DNA from: Alienimonas sp043951915
Lineage (GTDB): Bacteria; Planctomycetota; Planctomycetia; Planctomycetales; Planctomycetaceae
DNA: 64,000 bases
Direction of reading: 5' to 3'
Assembly: GCF_043951915.1 (NCBI RefSeq)
Contig: NZ_JBINJD010000002.1
Location: forward strand, 1 to 64,000
Shown here: piece after piece, positions 58,164 through 64,000 of the stretch
Layout: every line of letters starts with the position of its first letter
Numbering within the stretch: position 1 is the first letter of the stretch
Translations under genes and position numbers: made by a program
The notes under the pieces: generated by a model
Database searches by the model: none
The model's input: only the letters and a program-made list of their open reading frames with translations
Told to the model about the DNA's origin: nothing

Positions 58164-59816
58164 ATGCCGCTCGCCGAACTTTCGCTCGCCAGTCCGCGGC
58201 ACCTCGTGCGGTTCCACCCCAAGCGGGTGCCGCACATGTTCACGGACGTGCTGATCCTGGGAGCGGGCATCGCCGGCATCCGGGCGGCGCTGGCGGCCCG
58301 GGCCGTCGATCCGTCGCTGGAGACGGTCGTCATTTCCAAGAACGAACTGCGGGAGTCCAACAGCGCCTACGCCCAGGGCGGCATCGCCGGGGTGCTCGAC
58401 CCGGAGGACGACTTCGCCCACCACGCCGCCGACACGATCGCCGCCGGCAAGGGGCTGTGCGACCCGGCGGTGGTCGATCTGGTAATCCGCGAGGCGCCGC
58501 AGCGGATCGAGGAACTGGTCGAATACGGGGCGGACTTCGACCGCGTCGCCGACGAGCACGGCGTCTCTCAGCTCGCCCTGACCCGCGAGGGCGGGCACAG
58601 TCACCGGCGGATCGTCCACGCCCTCGGCGACGCGACCGGCTGGGAGGTGATGCGGGCGATGCGCAAGCGGGTGCGGTCCGCCGAGAACGTCCAGCTTTGG
58701 GAGCAGACCTTCCTCATCGACCTGCTGACCGTCGGGGAAGGGGCCGACGCCCGCTGCGCCGGCGCCCTGGTTTGGAGTCCGACGCACGGCAAGACGTTCG
58801 TCTGGGCGAAGAGCACCGTGCTGTGCACCGGCGGGCTGGGCCGGCTGTACCGGGAGACGACCAATCCGGATATCGCCACCGGCGACGGCCACGCCGCCGC
58901 CTTCCGGGCCGGGGCCCAGCTGCGGGACATGGAGTTCATGCAGTTCCACCCCACGGTCCTGTACATCGCCGGCGGCGCCCGGCACCTGATCAGCGAAGCG
59001 GTCCGCGGCGAGGGCGCCCACCTGCTGGACGCCGACGGCCGCCGGTTCATGGGCGACTACAGCGAGGCGATGGAACTGGCCCCTCGGGACGAGGTCAGCC
59101 GGGCGATCACCGACGTGATGGAGAAAAGCGGCCACCCCTGCGTGTACCTGTCGCTGGCCCACCTCGACCCCAGGCTGGTGGCGGAGCGGTTCCCCAACAT
59201 CGGGCAGACCTGCAAGCGGTTCGGGTTGGACATCTCTAAGGACCGCATCCCCGTCCGCCCGGGCGCCCACTACATGATCGGCGGGGTGACGACGGACCTG
59301 CACGGCGCCACCACGCTGCCGGGGCTGTGGAGCGCCGGCGAATCGACCAGCAGCGGCCTGCACGGTGCGAACCGCCTGGCGAGCAACTCCCTGCTGGAGG
59401 GGTTGGTGTTCGGCAAGCGGGCCGGCGAGGCGGCGGCCCGGTTCGCCAGCGGCCGGGGGGACGAGTTCTGCGCCCGTACCCTCGAAGCGGACCGGCCGGC
59501 CCCGCAGCACGAGCCGTTGGACGTGGACGACCTGCGGCGGTCGCTGGCCAGCCTGATGACCCGCCGGGTCGGAATCGCCCGGGACGCCGCGGGCTTGCGG
59601 GAGGCCCAGCGTCAGGTGGACTTCTGGGCGAAGTTCGCCGGCACGCAGGAGTTCGGCGAACCGGCCGGCTGGGAGTTGCAAAACATGCTGCTGGCCGCCC
59701 GCCTGATGGCCGCCGCCGCCGCCGCCCGCGACGAAAGCCGCGGCGTCCACTTCCGCAGCGACCACCCCGAGCCCCACCCCGGCGCCGGCGAGCACGTGAC
59801 GCTCCAACGCTCGTAG
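58164..59816 (+). CDS. nadB: L-aspartate oxidase NadB
   Basis: FAD enzyme oxidising aspartate to iminoaspartate, first step of de novo NAD synthesis. The 550 residues show the FAD dinucleotide motif VLILGAGIAGIRAALAA, the flavin loop ESNSAYAQGGIAG, the active-site region QFHPTVLYIAGG and ISEAVRGEGAHL, and the C-terminal ESTSSGLHGANRLASNSLLEGLVFG that distinguishes NadB. The first 25 residues precede the FAD motif. nadA and nadC are not in the window. It stands alone, with a convergent SGNH hydrolase gene 14 bp away. Confidence 0.94.
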   Translation: MPLAELSLASPRHLVRFHPKRVPHMFTDVLILGAGIAGIRAALAARAVDPSLETVVISKNELRESNSAYAQGGIAGVLDPEDDFAHHAADTIAAGKGLCDPAVVDLVIREAPQRIEELVEYGADFDRVADEHGVSQLALTREGGHSHRRIVHALGDATGWEVMRAMRKRVRSAENVQLWEQTFLIDLLTVGEGADARCAGALVWSPTHGKTFVWAKSTVLCTGGLGRLYRETTNPDIATGDGHAAAFRAGAQLRDMEFMQFHPTVLYIAGGARHLISEAVRGEGAHLLDADGRRFMGDYSEAMELAPRDEVSRAITDVMEKSGHPCVYLSLAHLDPRLVAERFPNIGQTCKRFGLDISKDRIPVRPGAHYMIGGVTTDLHGATTLPGLWSAGESTSSGLHGANRLASNSLLEGLVFGKRAGEAAARFASGRGDEFCARTLEADRPAPQHEPLDVDDLRRSLASLMTRRVGIARDAAGLREAQRQVDFWAKFAGTQEFGEPAGWELQNMLLAARLMAAAAAARDESRGVHFRSDHPEPHPGAGEHVTLQRS

Positions 59817-59830
59817 GCGAGCGGTGGGCG

Positions 59831-60814
59831 TCAGCCCGCCGTGTCCTCTCCCGCCTCCAAGCCCTCGGAGGGCTCACGCCCCCCGCTCGCCTGTGGCAGC
59901 GCCTCGCCGACGACATCCCACATCGCCGCCGCCATCGCGTCGTGCCCGGTCGGGGAGAGGTGCAGGCCGTCGGTGGTGGCGTGCGGGGCGAACAGCACGT
60001 CGGCCAGCACGTGCCGGGGGATCAGGGGGACGTCCGCCTGTTGGCACGCGGCCCGCTGGGCCCGGCCGTAGGCGCCGTGGAAGGGCGGCAGCGGCAGGCC
60101 GACGGCGACGACCGTGCCCCCGCGGGCGGCCGTTTTGCGTTTGAGCCGTTCCAGCAGGGTGCGGAGGTCGGAGCGGAACGCCCCCAGGTTCGTGCCGCCG
60201 AGCATGTCGTTCCCGCCGAGTTCCAGCAGGAGCACGCCGCCGGTCTCCGGCACGTCCCAGCCGGAGCCGGCCAGCGGGTCGGCGACCGTCGCCCCCGGCA
60301 CGGCCCGCACGACGACGGGGAGGTTGTGCGTCCGCTCGAGGAGGTCCGGCCAGCGGGCGGCTTCTCCGCCGACGCCCGCCGTCAGCGAGTCGCCGACGAC
60401 GACCAACTCCCGCTCCGCAACCGGCGGGATCGTCGGGCCGAGCCGCCACGTCAACTCCCAGCCGACGCCCCACAACAGCAGGGCCGCCAACGTCGCCGCG
60501 GAGCCGTAGCGCCAGCCCGCGGGCCAGGTCGGTCGGCTGGCGAAGGCCCACCAGGCGGTCGCGCAGAAGACGAACCCGTACCACCACCGCGGCAGCGGGT
60601 CGGCGGAGAAGCAGAGCACGACCGTGCCGAGGACGGCGAGCAGCGCTCCGACGTGGCTCAGCCGTTCGGCCCTACGTCCCGCCGATTCGCCCCGCACGAA
60701 ACCCGCCGCCAGCCGGAGGCCGACCGCCGCCAGCAGCAATCCGCAGGCGGTGAAGAAGGCCCCGCCGCCGGCGAAGTGCCCGGCGAGCGCGTCCAGCAGG
60801 CGGTTGCCGGTCAT
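59831..60814 (-). CDS. Membrane-anchored SGNH/GDSL hydrolase
   Basis: A 327-residue protein. Three to four hydrophobic helices in the first 125 residues precede an SGNH hydrolase domain with block I VVVGDSLTAGVGG (Ser nucleophile), block III LELGGNDM and block V DGLHLSPTGH (Asp/His). Such domains act on esters such as lipids, acylated glycans or peptidoglycan acetyl groups. The active site is probably outside the cytoplasm. It begins 4 bp after the aldehyde dehydrogenase gene, so the two form an operon. Confidence 0.83.
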   Translation of the reverse strand: MTGNRLLDALAGHFAGGGAFFTACGLLLAAVGLRLAAGFVRGESAGRRAERLSHVGALLAVLGTVVLCFSADPLPRWWYGFVFCATAWWAFASRPTWPAGWRYGSAATLAALLLWGVGWELTWRLGPTIPPVAERELVVVGDSLTAGVGGEAARWPDLLERTHNLPVVVRAVPGATVADPLAGSGWDVPETGGVLLLELGGNDMLGGTNLGAFRSDLRTLLERLKRKTAARGGTVVAVGLPLPPFHGAYGRAQRAACQQADVPLIPRHVLADVLFAPHATTDGLHLSPTGHDAMAAAMWDVVGEALPQASGGREPSEGLEAGEDTAG

Positions 60815-60818
60815 CCGC

Positions 60819-62291
60819 TCAGTCCCGCAGGGCGGCGGGCAGGCGCTCCGGGCGGACGTTGTCGTAGCAGGCGAGCCGGGTGAAGCGGGTCAGCGACGCC
60901 GGAACGCCCACGGCGGTGAAGTGCGGCTGCCCGCTGGCCGGGAAGGGACCGCCGTGGCACATCGCGGGGACGACCGCCACGCCGGTCGGCATCTTGTCGT
61001 TCAACAATCGGCCGGCCTTGCGACGCAGGATCGCGGCGAGGGGGCCGTATTCCTCCTCGTCCGCGCCGCCGGTGTCGCTGAGGATCGTCGCCGTCAGTTG
61101 GCCCTGCAGCGTGCGGGCCAGGGCGAGGCGCTGCTTGGCGTTCGTACCGGTCACCAGCAGGGAGACCGGGCCGAAACACTCCGTCTGGAAGGTGTCCGGG
61201 TCGGCGAGGAACTGCTCCGCGGTCGTCGTCAGCACGGTGTTGGGGAAGCGGAAGCCGGGTTGGGCCTCCGGTTCCTTCGCCGGCAGCCGCTCGGCCCCGG
61301 CGTCGGTGAGGGTCTTTACGCCGGCTTCCAGGCCCTTCACCACGTTCTCGGAGAGCAGCGGCGGGGTGGGGGCGTCGTCGAACCGGGCCTGCAGCGCGGC
61401 GGGGAAGGTCGCCGCGGCCTGACCGGCGGGGAGCACGACGATGCCCGGCTGGGTGCAGAACTGCCCGCCGCCGAGCAGGGCGCTGCCGGCGAGTTCCTCC
61501 ACGAGGGCGTCCGCCCGCTCCTCCAGGGCCCCGGGCAGCACGAACACCGGGTTCTCGCTGCCCAGTTCGAAGTGGCCGACGGTCGCCGTCTCGTCGCACG
61601 CCGCTTTGATCGCCAGGCCGGCCCGCTTGGAGCCGGTGAAGGCGACCGCGGCGATCCTCGGGTCGCGGGCCAGTCTCAGGCCGTCCTCCGGGGCGCAGTC
61701 GTAGAACAGGCTGACCCAGCCGTCCGGCAGGCCGGCGGCCGCGGCGGCGTCGGTCATCAGTTCCGCAAGGGCCTTGCCGGTTCCCGGGTGGTGCGGATGG
61801 CCCTTGGCGATCACCGGGCAGCCGGCGGCGATCGCGGCGGCGAAGTCCCCGCCGCAGGCGCCGTGGAAGGCGAAGGGAAAGTTGTTCGGCCCGATGACAA
61901 GCGCCGGTCCAAGCGGTTCGAGAATCGACCGGATGTTGCCGTCGGAGACGATCGGCCGACGCCACCCCCCGTCCCGGACCGCCGCGGCGGCCTGCCGCAA
62001 CTGGCCGAACGTGCGGGGGATCTCGCCGTTCTGCAGCCGGCCCTCCCGCGGGAGGCCGGTCTCCCGGGCGGCGATCTCCGCGAGGTCGGCGGCGTGGGCC
62101 TCGATGCGGTCAGCGTAGCCCTCGAGAAACGCCGCCAACGCGGCGGGGGCGGCGCCGGCCTCGAACGCGGCGGCGGCGCCGGCGGCGAGGCGGTCCAACT
62201 CCGCCCAGTCCGCGACGGGGTAACGCTCCGGCAGCGGCTCCCCGGTCGTCGGGTCGAAAGCGTGGAAACCGGCGTCGTCGGCGGGCGGCAT
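60819..62291 (-). CDS. Aldehyde dehydrogenase (alpha-ketoglutaric semialdehyde type)
   Basis: NAD(P)-dependent aldehyde dehydrogenase of 490 residues. Catalytic Cys in LLGGGQFCTQPG, catalytic Glu in GHFELGSENP, cofactor Lys in VIAKGHPHHPGTG, and VIGPNNFPFAFHGACGG. The short G-H-P-H-H-P motif and FCTQPG are typical of the alpha-ketoglutaric semialdehyde dehydrogenase branch used in sugar-acid or hydroxyproline breakdown. No other gene of such a pathway is close, so the substrate is inferred from family only. Confidence 0.88.
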   Translation of the reverse strand: MPPADDAGFHAFDPTTGEPLPERYPVADWAELDRLAAGAAAAFEAGAAPAALAAFLEGYADRIEAHAADLAEIAARETGLPREGRLQNGEIPRTFGQLRQAAAAVRDGGWRRPIVSDGNIRSILEPLGPALVIGPNNFPFAFHGACGGDFAAAIAAGCPVIAKGHPHHPGTGKALAELMTDAAAAAGLPDGWVSLFYDCAPEDGLRLARDPRIAAVAFTGSKRAGLAIKAACDETATVGHFELGSENPVFVLPGALEERADALVEELAGSALLGGGQFCTQPGIVVLPAGQAAATFPAALQARFDDAPTPPLLSENVVKGLEAGVKTLTDAGAERLPAKEPEAQPGFRFPNTVLTTTAEQFLADPDTFQTECFGPVSLLVTGTNAKQRLALARTLQGQLTATILSDTGGADEEEYGPLAAILRRKAGRLLNDKMPTGVAVVPAMCHGGPFPASGQPHFTAVGVPASLTRFTRLACYDNVRPERLPAALRD

Positions 62292-62540
62292 AGCGGGCGG
62301 GGCGGGCGGGACCGAGGGAGTTTGCGGGTTCGGGCCATCCTGCCGGTCGCTCCTGCGCCCGGCAACGCCGGCGCCTGTGTGTTCGCCGGCCGGTATGAGC
62401 GCGGGACGACCAACGATCGCCTTCGCGTTCGGTCTGCGAAGCGTTTTCGGCGATTGGCACGGGACTTGAATCAGAAGGCCTCCCCCACGGTCGCGCCGAC
62501 GACCGCTGAGTCAACCATCACCGCACCAAAGTCGATCCCG

Positions 62541-63347
62541 ATGCCCGCCACCCAGACTCCCCCGTCCGACAAAGCGAAGTCCCAGCTGGCCGAAGGCCGC
62601 GACGAGCTGTCGCAGAAATCCGCCGAAGCGAAATCGGCCGCCGGCGACGCCGCCCGGCAGGCCGGCGACCAGGCCCATGCCGCCGCCGACCAAGCCGGCG
62701 CCGCCGTGTCCGACGCCGCCCGGCAGGCGAAGTCCCGCGCCGGCGATCTGATGGACTCCGCCAAGCACGAGGCCTACGCCAAAGCCGCCGAGGCGCAGTC
62801 CGCCGTCCGGCAGAAGGTCGCCGACTACACCGAAACCGGGAAGAAGAAAGCCGCCAGCGAGGTGAACACCTACGGCAGTGCGATCTCGAAGGCCGCCGAG
62901 GAGTTGGAGAAGAACGACGACCCGGCCGCCCCCGTCGTGCGGGCCGCGGCGGATCGCGTCCAGAAGTTCGGTCAGTATCTCGACGGCCGCGACGCCTCGG
63001 ACCTGATCAACCAGGCGGAGAACTTCGCCCGGCGTCACCCGGAGGTGGTGCTCGGCGGGATGTTCGTGGTGGGGTTGGGGCTGGCCCGGTTCCTCAAGAG
63101 CACTCGGGAGCCGATGCCCGCCCAGCGGACGCCGGGCGGGGGCAACTACGCCGGGAGCGGCGCCCCCAGCCTGTCGGCCCGCACCGGCTACGCGGCGCCG
63201 CAGTACGGCACCCATCCGGGCAGCGGCTCCGGGAACTACGGCGGCGGGCAGACCGCGCCGAGCCGCCTCTCGAACCCCTCCCCGAAGACGGGCCGGGTGA
63301 CCGTGCTGGAGGAGACCTCCACCGTGGTCCCCTCCACGCCCAAGTGA
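62541..63347 (+). CDS. Alanine-rich amphipathic membrane protein
   Basis: A 268-residue protein. Residues about 10-150 are Ala/Lys/Glu/Asp-rich amphipathic helices (KAKSQLAEGRDELSQKSAE and on) like apolipoprotein- or DUF883-type stress proteins. One membrane helix follows (about 170-190, PEVVLGGMFVVGLGLARFL), then a Gly/Pro/Ser-rich tail of about 75 residues. The ATG at 62541 is used; a TTG 25 codons upstream is in frame. It lies upstream of a phage-holin-family gene, as in stress-related clusters of other bacteria. A role in envelope or ribosome tethering is inference. Confidence 0.72.
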   Translation: MPATQTPPSDKAKSQLAEGRDELSQKSAEAKSAAGDAARQAGDQAHAAADQAGAAVSDAARQAKSRAGDLMDSAKHEAYAKAAEAQSAVRQKVADYTETGKKKAASEVNTYGSAISKAAEELEKNDDPAAPVVRAAADRVQKFGQYLDGRDASDLINQAENFARRHPEVVLGGMFVVGLGLARFLKSTREPMPAQRTPGGGNYAGSGAPSLSARTGYAAPQYGTHPGSGSGNYGGGQTAPSRLSNPSPKTGRVTVLEETSTVVPSTPK

Positions 63348-63406
63348 GCTGAGCGGCCCCCGCCGCTCCGCCCTCCCCGTCCGCCGTTCCCCGTCCTCGC
63401 ACCGCC

Positions 63407-63916
63407 ATGTCCGTTCACGCCCCACACGCACCGAATGCCGTCCCGCCGCCCGCCAGTCGCGACGACGGCCGCTCGATCGCCGACCTGCTGAAAGATCTGC
63501 GGGACGAAAGCACCACGCTCGTCCGGCAGGAAGTCGCGCTGGCCAAGACGGAGCTGTCCGAGAAGGCCGCCGTCTACGGCCGCAACGCCGGCAAGATCGC
63601 CGCCGGCGGGGCCCTGGCCTTCGCGGCCACCGTCGCCCTGGTGTTGGCGGTCGCGTTCGCCGCGTACTTCGCCGTCGTCGCCATCGGCGGCGGGGACGAC
63701 GCCGAGGAGTGGGTCCGCTGGGTCGCCGGCCTCGTCGGCTTCCTGGGCGTGCCCCTGCTGGCCCTCGGGATCGGCGGATACCTCATCAAGTCGGCCGTCG
63801 ACCGCATCTCGCACACCAGCCCGGTGCCGGAGCAGACGATCGCCAGCGTGAAGGCAGACGCCCGCCACGTCGGCCACGATATCCAAGAATTCAAACAGAA
63901 AGTGACTCCCCGATGA
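63407..63916 (+). CDS. Phage-holin-family (PF07332-like) membrane protein
   Basis: A 169-residue protein. The N-terminal helix SIADLLKDLRDESTTLVRQEVALAKTEL and two membrane helices (about 64-90 and 104-125) match the Actinobacterial phage holin / YqjE family, which despite the name is widespread in bacterial chromosomes with stress genes. A soluble C-terminal helix follows (VKADARHVGHDIQEFKQK). Its stop overlaps the ATG of the next gene. It is probably co-transcribed with the upstream amphipathic protein gene. Confidence 0.82.
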   Translation: MSVHAPHAPNAVPPPASRDDGRSIADLLKDLRDESTTLVRQEVALAKTELSEKAAVYGRNAGKIAAGGALAFAATVALVLAVAFAAYFAVVAIGGGDDAEEWVRWVAGLVGFLGVPLLALGIGGYLIKSAVDRISHTSPVPEQTIASVKADARHVGHDIQEFKQKVTPR

Positions 63917-64000
63917 ACACCGCCGCCCCCCAACAGGCCAAGCCGTACACGGACGGCGTGCCGCCCGAGCGGGCCGCCCAGCGCCCCGACTCCCCGGCGA
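63913..64000 (+). CDS. N-terminal fragment of a gene cut by the window end
   Basis: ATG at 63913 overlaps the previous stop (ATGA). The 29 visible codons (MNTAAPQQAKPYTDGVPPE..., Pro/Ala-rich) do not reveal a family. In comparable clusters a DUF3618-type protein follows the holin-like gene, but nothing here proves that. Confidence 0.6.
   Translation, partial: MNTAAPQQAKPYTDGVPPERAAQRPDSPA

Noticed and set aside
62292..62540. Possible gene or terminator in the 249-bp gap between the aldehyde dehydrogenase and the amphipathic protein genes
   Set aside because: Only an imperfect hairpin-like stretch (about 62414-62457) is visible and no frame has coding character; an in-frame TTG extension of the downstream gene lacks support.

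Overview
The window is very GC-rich bacterial chromosomal DNA. Genes are densely packed, often with ATGA or GTGA overlaps, frequent GTG and TTG starts, and few Shine-Dalgarno sequences. The gene content suggests a planctomycete: an alternative complex III plus caa3-type oxidase cluster with a fused ActD/cytochrome subunit, oversized PstC and PstA permeases, a helix-turn-helix protein with long acidic DSDV/DSGI repeats and a membrane tail, and stop codons supplied by several families of intergenic palindromes. The phylum is an inference. No 16S gene, phage, integrase, CRISPR array or insertion sequence was seen.

Layout. 1-2.6 kb (minus): a cysteine hydrolase, csrA with a clear intrinsic terminator, a MOSC protein and a small unknown protein. 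3.0-9.9 kb (plus): a phosphate-specific transport operon pstSCAB without phoU, preceded by a Pho-box-like direct repeat and interrupted by a perfect palindrome between pstC and pstA. 10-16.2 kb (plus): an FMN reductase, a secreted caspase-like protein, ettA, the acidic-repeat protein and pyrE. 16.3-20.7 kb (minus): an alpha/beta hydrolase, a BioF-like enzyme whose reading frame carries a palindromic element, an M24 peptidase and an atypical SDR. 20.8-27.4 kb (plus): a ZIP transporter, hrpA, pcm and an unknown membrane protein boxed by two copies of one palindrome. 27.4-29.7 kb (minus): a glutaminyl cyclase and dihydroorotase. 29.8-33.6 kb (plus): tdh and kbl with an Uma2 gene wedged between them, then hisI and a QueD/PTPS protein. 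33.6-34.6 kb (minus): egtD.

34.7-54.5 kb is the respiratory and signalling core on the plus strand: tRNA-Ser(UGA), a diadenylate cyclase, a putative DNA-binding protein, and a RegB/RegA-like redox two-component pair. A strong terminator follows, then actA, actB, actC, a fused actD plus cytochrome c, actF, a small membrane protein, Sco, coxB (with a cytochrome c domain), coxA (A2-type), coxC, coxD and a second subunit III. Quinol electrons would pass through complex III directly to the caa3 oxidase, and the adjacent RegBA pair is a plausible redox regulator.

54.6-64 kb: a NarL-type regulator divergent from an NtrC-type sigma-54 activator, a zinc-ribbon membrane protein, nadB, an SGNH hydrolase with an aldehyde dehydrogenase (minus), and an envelope-stress-like pair (alanine-rich amphipathic protein and phage-holin-family protein) followed by a gene cut by the window end.

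The most unusual feature is the number of unrelated palindrome families (at least six). They sit at gene ends, often provide the stop codon, and in one case lie in frame inside an enzyme gene.
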